Shown here: in pieces, positions 10,887 through 22,420 of the stretch
How the letters are laid out: the number at the start of each line of letters is the position of its first letter
Position numbering within the stretch: the stretch's first letter is position 1
NCBI RefSeq assembly: GCF_001680005.1
Contig: NC_033558.1
Coordinates: 712,501-776,500 of the forward strand
Source: Plasmodium coatneyi
Taxonomy: Eukaryota; Apicomplexa; Aconoidasida; Haemosporida; Plasmodiidae
Reading direction: 5' to 3'
DNA length: 64,000 bases
Made by a program: the position numbers and the translations under genes
Notes under the pieces: generated by a model
What the model saw: the letters and a program-made list of their open reading frames with translations, nothing else
Database searches by the model: none
Told to the model about the DNA's origin: nothing

Positions 10887-11873
10887 TCACCCCCACTGGG
10901 CGAACTTATCTATGTAGCTGAAGAGGTAGGAGTCCGACACGTAGGGCTTCAAAATATAACTGGCGGAGTTGTTCCTGTTGGAGGTGTAGTGCATATAAAT
11001 CTTCGTGACGATGTCATAGTTAATATTAATGTGGTACTTGGCCAGCAATTTAATTATGTTGCTGATTATGCTGATGTTCCTCCTGGTGGTATCATCGACC
11101 TCCTCGAATTTGTTGTCCTCTATATCCTCATCCACGCTGTTCGGGTTCGTTTCCTTGGACTTCTTAATAGGAGAAGAAACCCAAATGAATCCATTCATGC
11201 CAAGTATTATCTGTACATTACAGGGGAAGACAAAAATATGCTTCTTCTGGTTCTGTATTAACGTTTGCGGGACTGTAATTAAAATTCCATTGGACAGTTT
11301 CCCATATATGGACGACCTAGTATGCAAGATGATACATCCATCGGGCAGGATTCTCTGTACCTCACATGCTATAATGTCGTTCGGCTTATATATATTGATC
11401 ATATTAATAACGTCATTGTAAAGTCTTATTCTTTGGCAGAAAAGGCTGATGTTTGTCTGTGATATGGAGAGGAGTGCTTTGCAGTAGGAGCCAATTTCAA
11501 CAACCCACTTGTCGTTACTTATGTCTTTTATTTTTCCAACCAGGAGATCTCCTACTGCACCTGTGTACTTCCCTCTTAACGGTTCTACGTATACCAATTT
11601 GTTAATATAATTTACGGTACCTACGATGCATGCAAGATATTTCTCGTCCTCTTCGTACAATCCACTGCCTTTTAAAAATCTTCCCTTGTCCTTCTTAGTA
11701 AGGATTGCTTCTCCTGGCAGAACCAGCTTCTTTATATTCGGGCACGCCTCCTCCCCGCTGCGTTGTACATTTTCACTCTTGTGCTTCAGCGTCTCGGTGG
11801 CCAGGATGCGGTTGTTGAACTCTTCGATGTCCTCCAGTTCTTCGTCATACGGCGTCGTCACGCGCACGTCCAT
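10887..11873 (-). CDS. RRP4: Exosome complex subunit RRP4 (EXOSC2)
   Basis: A single exon encodes 328 residues. After an acidic N-terminus, the block LVLPGEAILTKKDKGRFLKG (near residue 50) is the signature Rrp4 N-terminal region, followed by GTVNYINKLVYVEPLRGKY, an S1-type RNA-binding region (GDLLVGKIKDI... onward) and a KH-like region containing the ILGMNGFIWVS block. RRP4 is one of the three RNA-binding cap proteins of the 3'-5' RNA exosome, acting in nuclear and cytoplasmic RNA processing and decay. The length is near the human protein (293) with a modest C-terminal extension. The ATG lies immediately after the upstream spacer and no better start exists. The gene converges on the coiled-coil gene. 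Confidence 0.9.
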   Translation of the reverse strand: MDVRVTTPYDEELEDIEEFNNRILATETLKHKSENVQRSGEEACPNIKKLVLPGEAILTKKDKGRFLKGSGLYEEDEKYLACIVGTVNYINKLVYVEPLRGKYTGAVGDLLVGKIKDISNDKWVVEIGSYCKALLSISQTNISLFCQRIRLYNDVINMINIYKPNDIIACEVQRILPDGCIILHTRSSIYGKLSNGILITVPQTLIQNQKKHIFVFPCNVQIILGMNGFIWVSSPIKKSKETNPNSVDEDIEDNKFEEVDDTTRRNISIISNIIKLLAKYHININYDIVTKIYMHYTSNRNNSASYILKPYVSDSYLFSYIDKFAQWG

Positions 11874-13595
11874 TTTGCCTGACCAGGTCGGGCAAATCGA
11901 TCAGCAAATGAGCAAATCAACAAATGAGCAAAAACGCTGCTACACTAATTCGCCACGGGCGCAACAGCTTTACGTGACACCCTGGCCCAAATTGTAACTG
12001 CGCAGGAAGCAGGAAGGGAGGAGGCCCCAGCGGAAGAACGTTCACCTCGCCTTGTGTGCCACTAACGTATAAGTATGTAGTATCGTCTTTTCCCCCTTTC
12101 AATTTTTACCAGTGCGTGTCGTAAGTCCCCTTTTTTGTGGGCCATTTTTTGCCCCCTCCTTGCGCTCCTCCGTTAAAACGTTGCTGCGTATACCGCATGG
12201 CAACCTCCCTCAAGTTCGTGAAAATTTGTTTCGTGCATCTGTTTTTTGTACCTGTTTGGTTGCTTAATTGCTTATTTATTTGTTTAATTTATTTTTTACT
12301 GTTTTTTTTTTTTTTTGCGTACACCCAGTAGTGGTGTATTGCGCTTCTCACCCGAGATAGGCTACCGACATTTTTTTGAAACGAATCGTATTAGTGCAGT
12401 TCGTTCCGGTGAGGCGTACCTTACAACTTCGCCACGGGTGACCAGCATTGCAGGGTTGGGGGTCTCAACCTGTCATAGAGAACTGGCCCCGTTGTAGCAT
12501 CACCAGGATTATTATTTTATTTTTTTTCATTGCAACTCTCCACAAAGCAGTTCAAGCTGCACCCGATCAACTGCAAGTATAGAAACCATCTATAGAAATA
12601 AGTTGCCCATTTTTTCGTTCACTAGGAGATGCCGCACTGCGATGCTGCATCGAGACGAGTAATTGCCAGCCCCCCCAAACGGGTTGCACCTTGGGGAGAA
12701 AGTATTCCACCGGTGGAAAGTCTATTTAATTCGTTTTCCATTTCGTCTTTATGTTATTTACATTTATTTTGGGTTTCCTGGTACATGGTACAAAGCGAAT
12801 AAGGATATTGCTTTATCGTCATTCTCGTGCGCAGCATGGGGGAAAAATGGCCTCCCCTCCTTTTTCGCCCCTTTAGAAGTTGTCATCAAAATGAGTTGAA
12901 CTGTGTGTGTTTGGGTGTCCCTTTTTTCTCAGCAGGGAAAACACGTTCCCGCGTCCGTATGCAACATGTTGGAGCATAAATGAACGTTTTTACAAGGAAG
13001 CAACAACGTCGGGGAGATAAAACCTCATTTGTACTTCGAACCTGTAACAACGCGGCCATTCAAGCGGGTTCACCCTGATATATCATTTAAACAGCATTCA
13101 ACTGTGCGCAGCAAAGGGGGCGGAAAAAAAAAAAAGGAAAACATCAAAAATAACGGAGTATTAAGAACATGTGCGCATGAGCAGTGCCACGTCCAACAGG
13201 CAGCATGTCTCACCGTAAAGTTACCCATGAGGAAAATTAAAACTAAAGATAACATGTTACGCAGTTTTGAAGTGTCCCCCAGTTTGCAAATAGACGGTTT
13301 GTATGTAGCGCGTTTGACTGTACACGTTGGAACATGGGCGTAGTTACCGCTGTCCTGTTCGGACTAGTTGCCATTACAGCTAGCCTGTTCAAGCAAAAGC
13401 GCATTAAGCAAATAAGAGTTTATTGTGCCCCCCTTTCAATTTCCTTGACACGCTGAACGTAGTAGTGTAAACGTAGGCATGTGATGTAATGTATCGTGTG
13501 ACTTCCCCAAAAAAGGTTCTCAAATGTTCTGCTGAATATATATATTTTTTTTTCTGCACAAAAAATAAAGCTTGCCGGACAGCCAAGTAGCCAAA

Positions 13596-13633
<38 letters not shown>

Positions 13634-14582
13634 AACATTGAAACATTTTCCCCCCATATAACAACATATTGCTTAAACGTTTAAAAAAAAAAAAAAAAAA
13701 AAGGGAGACCTTAGCAGCTACATTTTTTCCCCTTCATTTTTAAGGAAAAACTTCACAATTGAATTTTTTGGAGCAAGAATAGAAAAGCTTGTGTAAAATT
13801 ATATTTTTTTTAAGTTCCCCATTTTAATTTGGCCCCCTTTTGATTGGCTTGCAAACATTGGTGTACCCCTTCCTGTTTGCACAACATGTAAAATAGGATG
13901 CTTTTCTTCCTTCCCCCCACTTATAAACAAACGTGAGCACAGAAATTAACCCAACCGTGCAGCTTTTTCAGTGGTCGTGCGTACGTATCAGTACATTACG
14001 CTGAGCGACGTGGTACGAATAGCTGATCAAGCGAGAGGACCGCACGTCCATGTGTAATTCTAAGCACAAGTATAACGTGTGCCTACTTCCATGCGACGTA
14101 CTTCCATTACAAGAGCAGGAGATGTTTTCCCAGTAGACATTTCCCTCCTCATGCGCAACACACACACACACAAGGCAACAACACAGTTACAGCCTGCCTT
14201 CTCACATTTTACCTATCACGTAAAGTATGAACAAAATTGTGAGGTCGCCATTCCTTTAATTTGCATTGTTTTTACGCAAAGCGTAATGTGGCACTCCCTT
14301 TATTCTGAAAACGATGCGTAAAAAAATATAAAAAATGCAAAGGGCGCAAAACTGTATAGGAAGGAAAAAGCAGAGCAAAGCGGAACAAGGAGAAATAACT
14401 CCAGACAGAGCCGAAAAAGCACCTACTCGAAGGGGCACACACAGGATTGCACGTAGGCATCCGTGTAGGAAAACCCATTTGGAAGTCATATAAAGTAATA
14501 CCCTCTCCGAATGCACCTTTTCTTTTTTTTTTTTGTACCATCCCTCCCCCCTTTTTTCTTCACCATTTGACGGAATTTGCAT
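11874..14582. other. Large intergenic region between divergent genes
   Basis: About 2.7 kb between the starts of RRP4 (-) and the PP2C gene (+). It holds a hairpin-rich segment at 12,340-12,515 (listed separately), A runs at about 13,600-13,629 and 13,682-13,702, and several T runs. Short frames here are mostly homopolymer-derived and not supported as genes. Confidence 0.6.
12340..12515. ncRNA. Candidate structured non-coding RNA segment (strand unknown)
   Basis: This GC-richer island inside AT-rich spacer contains several self-complementary pairs. TCACCCG (12,348-12,354) can pair with CGGGTGA (12,435-12,441). AACGAA near 12,380 can pair with TTCGTT near 12,400. CAGGGTTG near 12,451 can pair with CAACCTG near 12,467 with one bulge. 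GCTAC (12,361) can pair with GTAGC (12,494). A GTTCGTTCC element near 12,399 loosely resembles a Pol III B box, and T runs follow at about 12,519-12,529. I do not recognise a known RNA family, and the fold is read by eye only. Confidence 0.25.
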
Positions 14583-17559
14583 ATGAATAAGCCATACGAT
14601 AAAAAAGCGAAAGACCACCCTATTTATGTATACGGAAAAATACATGATTTAGTGGAAGAGCTAAATAGGTATCATCAAAAATGTTACATTAATAATGAGA
14701 AGAATGTAGATTTGTGGAAGGAGTTTAAGTACAAGAGGAGGAAAAGGCTCCGTTTCCTATCCGTGCTGGATTATTATGCGAACGTTAGGAACAAGAAATG
14801 GGAATTCGACGTCATTCCAATTGTATTTAACGAGGAGTATGAGATTTTGCATATGGGCGTTTCAATGCTTTTCGACGACAATTTTTCGGACGAGTACAAA
14901 AGGGGTAGATACAACTACATAGAGCTGTTCATTTGTAACATTGAAGAAGACACTCTGAATCAATGCCAAAGTGAGTGGACGCCATCGTTGCTTATTAAAA
15001 ATGGACGTGACACAGGCAACATTATGGACTGCCTTGTTAAGGTGGAGGACTTAAAGAAAATTTACAGCGGGGGAAAGAACCTCCGTAAAATAAGCACAGA
15101 AATGGATAGACCTGGCAAAACCAGTGAAAGCAATGGCGAAGGTGATGATACGGAAGGAGGTGTGATGGCCTCTATGCATGATAGTTACCATTTGGAGGGG
15201 AACGTCAGGAAGAAGCAGACGGGTTTCCCCAGCCGAGATGGAAAATTCCCACTTTATAGCATTAAAAATGACTCCATTGGGAAGGCTAAAGGAAATTCTA
15301 GTGTATGCGGCCATGAGGTAGATGCGCACCTATTACGTTCGCGAAATGTAAATGTCATTCAGGACAATGATATGTCCACGCTGAGGAGCAACCTCAGCTG
15401 CGATAGCAGCAGCAGCATGAGAAACACGCCCATCGGTAGTAACAACAAGGAGGAATTTCCTCCTCCAGGGTATTCTTACAAAAAGGATGATGAGAATAAT
15501 TGGAAGGGCGGAAGTAACAAGAGGGAACATTCTTCTACAGGTGTAGGAGCGATGAACATGAGGGGTGGAAAAGATCGTGAGGGTGCCTACCCCTTCTCGC
15601 ATCTCGGAAGTGGTGTTGACGTCAGCATTAGGGAGACGGATCACACGAATGATGATGCAGATAAAGCAGGCCTTCACAAAGTGGCGTACTACACAAATGT
15701 AAAGAGGGTAAACGAAATGGAAGAGAAAACGTACATTTCGTCGGAAGGGGGATCCACAAAGAAAGTAATAAATTATGAGTACCTCTACAGGAGGAGCGAG
15801 AGCGAAACAATGTACTTGGGTTCCCCGGCGGGGAGGAAGCATCCGTTCAACGAGGGCGAATCCGCACAGGGGGACGTCAATAAATTGGACGCAGCGGAGG
15901 AGAAACTGTTCGCGAACACCTGCAGCGTGAGGAGCGCTTACACAACGAGCACACATACAACCGTGCAACGGAATGAGGTAGTACTGGAGGGAAGCCCACC
16001 GAAAGTGGGTAACCACATTGGAGATGCTAGCCACTTGGGGGAAGCCGCAACACCTGCGGGAAGATCCCCCGCTGGAGACTTCACACGATTCACAAAGCAC
16101 GAGCAAACTACGCGCATTAATCATGAGGTAATTCAGAGTAGCAATAAGGTACACACTGTCGAGAGGGAGGAGTACCGGAGGGATACGTATACCACGACGG
16201 AGAACAGGAACAACCATAATATAGTGACTGACTTCAACGCGCAGGAAAGCAAGGGTAGCGAAACCGATAAACGGAACGAGTTTAAGCTAGGCTCCTTCAG
16301 CTCCGAAGGGAACAGAACGTACAACGAAGACAGAGTAATCACCATTAGGGATGTGAACGAGTTTGTGCGGAAGGAGTATAAGGAAGTAACGAAGGAGAAG
16401 GGAAATCTGCTCACTGAATCCCTCGAAAGGGAGTACTACGACATGCTACATAAGATGCAGAGTGTGGATAGATTGATCGGATGTCCTTTTGTCGAATCGG
16501 CAGTGGCAGGAGTAGCAGATGATGGGTTCACCCCCCCACCCTACATGTACTGCGCCATCTACGACGGGCACAACGGCGAGAAGGCCGTAAACATCATCCA
16601 AAAGTTGCTGCACCTCCACGTGCACACCTACTACATAAATGGAAATGGAATGTCCAACTCATTAAAGTATGCCTTCCACAAAATGGACGAGCATTTGTGT
16701 AGGAAGACAGTAAATAGTGAAGAGAATAACCATTCGAACTTTTCCAGCGGAAGCACAGCCTGCGTCAGCGTCATTTTCAACCACATGATTTATATAGCGA
16801 ACATAGGGGATAGCAGGTGTGTGTTAAGTAAAAATGGAAGGGCAGTTGCGGTAACGGTGGATCATAGAGCTGGAGGGAATAAAAAGGAAGAGGAAAGGAT
16901 TATAACCTCTGGAGGGGTGTTAGACGATGAAGGATATTTAGGTGGCTGCTTAGGAGTGTGTAGAGGGTTTGGATCGTTTGATAAGAAAACTAGAGAAAAA
17001 TTAAAAGGTCTTGTTTGTGAACCGGACCTATTTCAAATAAAGCTAACGGAGGATGATGAGTTCCTGATTATATGCTGTGACGGCATTTTTGATGTTATGA
17101 CTTCGCAGGAGGCTGTGAACACGGTGAGGGCTTCCCTGGTGGAGAGCTCTGACCCTACTGTGGCGGCAGAGGCTCTGTGTCAGTTGGCTTACAAAAGGAA
17201 GGCCCTGGATAACCTCTCCGTGGTGGTCGTGATTTTTCAGAGCCCCGAGATGAAGAAGAAGGCACAGTCCAGCGAGAGTGCCAACTTGTACGCCAGTCAG
17301 GCGGATCGTGTTCGCAGGAGGTACGTCCATCGGGGGAACCGCTCATCGATCGAATTAGCATGGATGAGTGTGCGCAAGGACATTCCTGTGCGTGCTTTTG
17401 CGTGTGTTCCTCTATGCGCCTGTATGTACAATGTCGCGTGTGTGTGTGTGTATTCGTGCGTAGACGCCCTACACGTGGATCATCATCCCAACTGGCTTTT
17501 CCCCTTTTTCCACCTGCAGAATAAGGTTTTCCTCCCTGAAGAATTTGATAGGCCCGTGA
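14583..17559 (+). CDS. PP2C-type (PPM) protein phosphatase with long N-terminal insertion
   Basis: The ATG at 14,583 begins MNKPYDKKAKDHP. The metal-binding PPM motifs are all visible. RTYNEDR near residue 582 stands for the GxRxxNED element, DGHNG near 660 for DGHGG, then SGSTA near 721, GDSR near 745, DGIFD near 832 and DN near 875. Mn/Mg-dependent Ser/Thr dephosphorylation is therefore expected. The first ~580 residues are mostly low-complexity, charged and Ser/Asn-rich with no recognised domain. I favour a final GTACGT...TGCAG intron (17,321-17,519) that joins a 13-codon last exon ending at 17,559, total about 925 residues; the intron contains TG-repeat sequence. If it is retained, the frame instead continues to 17,609. 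The catalytic core is certain; the C-terminus is not. Confidence 0.85.
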
Positions 17560-18567
17560 AGGGTGGAGCGATGCGGCCGAGGAGGTGGTTCCCAAATAGG
17601 AGCCAGTAGCAGCACCGCCGTCGTAGTAGGTCGAACAGAATAACCATCGCGTGAAGTGGACCACACGGGTGGCATTACCATAACTACGTGGGTAGGAACA
17701 CCCATTGGGGAAAAACGACAAAGCACAAGAGTTTTGTGTTCGTTTGTGTGTATGTTCTCCCTTTTGTCGTAATAGCGCAGGGATGGCTCACCGCGGCGTA
17801 TGCTTGGTGCACATCTCAGCACAGCATACAGCTCTTTTTTTATTCCTTTTTTTTTTTGTATCCATTTCATGGATGACAGTGTTTTCCCGCCCCCATGTTG
17901 TCTCCCCCGTTTAATGATTTATGCTCGTGCGCCCTGTGTAGGATTGCAAATCTGAGCAACTGCACAAATGAGCATCGACGCAAAGTAAGAAAATGTGCAT
18001 GTACGAACCTGGGCACCTGTGTATGCCCCCCCCTACACGGCGCAACATCCGACAATTAACTGACTGTACCGTGAAGAAAGGTTCGCACCGGGCCATTGCC
18101 GCGTCAGTTTTTATGTGAGCTCATCGCATTGGTTGCAGTGATTGGTTGGGTGAATTTTACATTTTCGGTGAAAACACTTATTTGGTAGGCGGAAGAGTGA
18201 AGGCAGCTGGCAGGGGAAATCGCCGCAAGTGAAAGGAACTCGAAGGGGAAACAGGAGTTTGTCCCCCGGGGAAGCACGCAGAAGGTTGGGCTACTTCCCC
18301 GAAAGCATTGCTTCAGCAATCTATGGCTGAACGAGTAGGTCCCATTTAAGGAGCACAAAAAAAGAGGGGGGGTGAGAGTGTACAAGGGAAGGTCATTACA
18401 GGAGGCCGAACAGAGAGTTGAAACGCCAATGCACGGTCGCATGTTTGCTTTAGTAAAAGTGACTACAGTTGAAATGGCTTTTTTTTTTTCTTTTTTATAG
18501 TGTTATTTTTCCCTTGTTTCCGCATAGCTCATCTTAAGTAACTTATGGAGAATGATTTATGTATTAA
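17560..18567. other. Intergenic region upstream of tRNA-Ile
   Basis: About 1 kb of 3' flank of the phosphatase gene and 5' flank of the tRNA. Apart from short T runs near 17,836-17,856 and 18,480-18,490 nothing is recognised. Confidence 0.6.
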
Positions 18568-18640
18568 GATCCATTAGCTCAGTGGTTAGAGCGTCGGTCT
18601 TATGTACCGAAGGTCGTGGGTTCGAAACCCACATGGATCA
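18568..18640 (+). tRNA. tRNA-Ile (anticodon UAU)
   Basis: A 73-nt cloverleaf is readable. The acceptor stem is GATCCAT/ATGGATC, the D stem is GCTC/GAGC, and the anticodon stem TCGGT/ACCGA carries loop CTTATGT with anticodon TAT at 18,601-18,603. The T arm is GTGGG-TTCGAAA-CCCAC and the discriminator is A at 18,640. There is no intron. A TTTTT Pol III terminator lies at about 18,646-18,650. The anticodon reads AUA, a heavily used Ile codon in AT-rich Plasmodium. Confidence 0.95.
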
Positions 18641-19345
18641 GCGAATTTTTAAGGGTATTTCTCAAAGGGGGGAATAAAAAAGCTTTATGCTGCTGCTAGT
18701 TTATATGCAAGGAGAATTGTATAATAATATATTAGTAGCCGAAAAAGGCACTTTAATTGCGTGCATATTTATATTATATTTTTGTTGTATTTTCCCTTAT
18801 ATAGGAAAATAATATTGAAACAAATAATCAAAAATTTTCTAGCTTCCTAGGGGTATCCATTAAAGGGAATAACCAAAAAAGGAGAGTGGGATGGAAGGAA
18901 CGAAAGGAAGATTTTATATAATATGTATTATGTGTTTATAAAATAATCCTAGGGAGAAGGTTACGAGAAAAACGGCGAAGAACAGGATAGTACATTAAAA
19001 TTTCATTCCCTGTTTTGCTTCTCCACTGCGTAGAGGGGGGGACCCCAAATTTAAGATACTGGAGAGTGTTCCTTCTCTTAATTAGGTGCGTTTAATCGGG
19101 TTTCCGTTTCTTATGCGCTTGCCTGATGATAGCGTTATGACCCGCGACTCATTTCCTTCTTAATGGAAGAAACAAAAAAGCGCGAAATGTTATACAATAA
19201 TGACAGTAGGCGGGCAATTAAAAAAAATGTATATATATATATATTTTTTTTTTCTAATAGGAATATGCTTATTTTGGTTTGCCTTCCAAAGAAAGCACAA
19301 CTCTTTCCCTCTTTTTTTTTTGGCGCAATAAAGAAAAAAAAAAAT
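18641..19345. other. Spacer between two convergent tRNA genes
   Basis: About 700 bp, AT-rich, with a short TA microsatellite near 19,230-19,245. It contains the Pol III terminators of both tRNAs at its ends. No other gene is seen. Confidence 0.6.
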
Positions 19346-19427
19346 CGACAGCGGCAGGATTCGAACCTGCGCAGGCAGAGCCTATCAGATTTCTAGTCTG
19401 ACTCCTTAACCACTCGGACACACTGTC
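19346..19427 (-). tRNA. tRNA-Ser (anticodon AGA)
   Basis: An 82-nt type II tRNA reads on the minus strand. The acceptor stem is GACAGTG/CGCTGTC with discriminator G. The anticodon stem TCAGA/TCTGA has loop CTAGAAA (anticodon AGA), the T arm is GCAGG-TTCGAAT-CCTGC, and a long variable arm typical of tRNA-Ser is present. The oligo-A at 19,333-19,344 gives an oligo-T Pol III terminator on the transcribed strand. There is no intron. Confidence 0.95.
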
Positions 19428-20726
19428 TCAAATGGATATATCTTCATTCCTATTTAATATGCCCTCTTACTTCTTCGACTAAAATTTTTTCATTTACGAA
19501 GGTCAATTTTTTCTGAGTATACATAACAGCACAAATTAACTTCTTAAAAGGGACAGTTTTAAAAAAATTAGGGCAACCTCAATTCGTACGGAAGCCGCGT
19601 TACTTTTTTTTTCTCATTTGAAGAGGTAATTTTTCACGCTTTGCTATTCCCCCTGAGTAGTTTTCTTCTTCCGCACTGCGATCAGCACAGGAGAGGATAT
19701 AGGTCCAACAGCATTTTGAGATAACAAAGTGAGTCATCTAAATGAATAAACTCCTATACTGTCGAAACCGTCGTATGTGCCACTTTTTTTTTCCCATTCT
19801 GTGAATGTAGCCATGTAGGGGTGGGTAGTCCCTTCCCGCACAGTTTTACAATTCCTTTGCTTCCCTCTTGTGGGCCCTGAAATAAGGCAGCTCAGCCGCT
19901 TCATCGCTCCATTGCTTCGTTGCTTCATAAGTCTAACAGAACAGGTACTGCAATAAGCGGATGCGAACAAAGGTACATTCCATTTAGAATCACCCGGTAC
20001 AATTTTTTTTTGCGAATCACAGACAGATGCGTTTCATTTTTACGTCAATGCACTGTGAGCATGTGTACTGCTGAGGGGTAACGTAGCTTCTGTGGTTTGT
20101 ACTCACCAGTGACACTGTATGGGTTAAGTCACTCCACGGCTGTACGACCAAACGAACACACAAAGCATAACATAATTAAAATGCAATACGATACAGTGCA
20201 ATGTGTTATTGCCGTAGCCTCGACCAGTTGAAGTCCCAGTTAACGGAACACGGGTCCTCTCCTTTTTTTTTTTCTGCTTCTCTGAAGGGACAACAAAAAA
20301 TTTCTGGCTTTATATGAGGAATGTGTTACCTCCTTTAAGGCGCATTTGGGAGGATGATGACACGAGTCACTTAAATGACCACATTAGAAATGTAGTTCTA
20401 AAACTTAACCTGCCAATGTATGTTCCTAAGTAGCGCTCAGCAGGGCCTATTTATATTAAACGTACATTTCCTGCATGTATGTAAGTATGTATGTATTTTT
20501 CTTTTTCCCCTAATACAAAATACATATCTCCCATTTTAAGTGAGAATTCCCCCTTTGCTGATTTTTTTTTTTTTTTCTCCCTTTTAAGCATTCCGTGTAT
20601 GCCTCTTTGCTTGGTATGTCTTCCTTTTCTCGTTGTGCGTAACGACATGTATAGTGAGGTGAGAGTCTCCAACCCTCCTGCCCCCTTTTGTGTAAACCGC
20701 ACGGTGCACACTTCACTTTTGCAAAG
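19428..20726. other. Intergenic region upstream of the secreted-protein gene
   Basis: About 1.3 kb carrying the 5' flanks of tRNA-Ser and of the secreted-protein gene. It has short T runs and nothing recognised as coding. Confidence 0.6.
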
Positions 20727-22420
20727 ATGATTAATAAGGTGGTCTGGTTGGTAGCTCACCTTTATTTGTGCGCAGCGTACATTACAGATGTGAATGAGGA
20801 TTTTCGTCCGACGAAACTGCACGAAGGAGACCGGCACAGGTGAGGGTACCCGTGAGTTGCAGTTAGAGCGCCGTTTCTCTAACGTGCATATATTTTTTGC
20901 TCAGCAGTTAATCCCCTAAATGTATGCTTTTTTAATCCCCGTCATCCCCACCTTTTAGCAGCCACCCCCCGGTTCTCATAGAGTGCTTCTCCAGCAATTG
21001 CAAAGAAGGCAGTAGGAGTAGACATGTCAGTGAGGGGTTGACGAAGATACGGGAAGAATTCTTTAGCGAGTCGGATCAAAGAAATGAGGATGGGGGGAAG
21101 GGGTCCTTCGTCACGACTCACGCGAAGGACGAGCAGGAAATGTGCGACGGAAAGTGGGGACTGCAGAAAAATCAGCTGATTATGCCGAACGGCGACGGCG
21201 TCGATAGTAGCGTGCTGAGTCGGGGGAACAAGACGTACTACGAGAAAATGCTGATGCACCTGTTTAGTTTGGCCATCCTCCTCTACAGCAACAAGTCCTA
21301 CTTGGAAAAAATGGCCAGCCAACTCCCCCAAGAGCACTACCTATGCTACAAAGACCTGCAGCAAAACATGAACCGCATATATGAAAATAACTTCACCCAA
21401 ATGTATGAAGAGTTTTTTCACCTTGAAGAAAAAGAAAAGCTAATTGAGCAAAGAGGAATTGAAAAATATTACTACGCCTTTAACCGCATGGTGTACACGT
21501 TGCAGTTTTTCCTTTATGAAATTTTACAGAAGGAGGATGCTCTACACCGAAGCTTTGAGTCCTTACCTGTAGAATATGGATTGCAAAGAAACGAACTAGT
21601 AGACACCGTTACCAAGTCGACTCCAAGTCATATGGATGATATTTATTTTAAAACGTATAAGTTCTTTGACTCCATGTGCTCCTGTCTGGATTTATCCTCC
21701 TCCTTTAACTTTACCTACGTCGGCAAGAAGATGCCTAAAAACCTGAACGAAGAGGGAAGCTTCCACAGAAAAATCCCCTTGGAAATGAAAAAAATAAATG
21801 AGTACATAACCAACACACATAACAACATAGTGGAGTACATAAAGGATTTAAGTTCCTATTTCAAAAAATTTTTTGATTATGCCGCTGGGGAAAATCTATT
21901 TTGCGAGCCTGTGTTGTATTGCTATTCACTCTTTTTGGACTACTACCTATCGACGATGGATCAACTAATGGTCTACCTGAACCTTCACTTAAAACACCCC
22001 ATCAATAAGGAATCGCAAGAAAGCCTCAGCCATATATACAAAGAAATAAAAACGCATGCAGATAATTTGGGGTGCACTATGCGATCCTTCTTCTTTAAGA
22101 AGAATATTAAATCCGACCCCGAGTTGTCCATCATTTCTTTTTTCACAGATTCTAATTTTAGGCATCGGCTAGTAGATAAGTATAACAACGAAAAGTACGC
22201 CAATTTTATTTCCCTCATGTTAAGCATCCTTGGCTACCTCCGCGTCCTCGTGGCTTCCATCACTTCCCTTGTCACGCTGCAAACGGTGTACGCCCTTCTG
22301 GTGGACACCGAAAATGGGGACATCAAATATGTCGACGCTGTGAAGGCTCTCAGTTACCTCACCAAGTACATCTCGCACAGCAGCTCCCTTTTCGCTGCCG
22401 TTCGGAAGGAGAAGAACTAG
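20727..22420 (+). CDS. Secreted protein of unknown function, two exons
   Basis: Exon 1 (20,727-20,839) encodes MINKVVWLVAHLYLCAAYIT, a clear signal peptide. It is joined by GTGAGG...TTTTAG to exon 2 (20,959-22,420), which restores an open frame of 524 residues in total; without this exon the main frame has no ATG before about residue 72 of the spliced protein. A TTTTAGCAG acceptor gives an alternative one codon downstream. The mature part is helical and Tyr/Phe/Leu-rich with scattered Cys residues. A hydrophobic stretch near the C-terminus (SLMLSILGYLRVLVASITSL) may be a membrane or buried helix. I do not recognise the family. A leader exon plus one large exon is the usual form of secreted merozoite or vacuolar proteins in this genus, but location is unproven. 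Confidence 0.8.

Noticed and set aside
12137..12331. Small hydrophobic frame of 64 codons
   Set aside because: Mostly poly(T)-encoded Phe/Leu and no supporting splice or start context.
15333..16217. 294-codon minus-strand frame inside the PP2C gene
   Set aside because: It is the reverse of the low-complexity coding region and has no domain signal.
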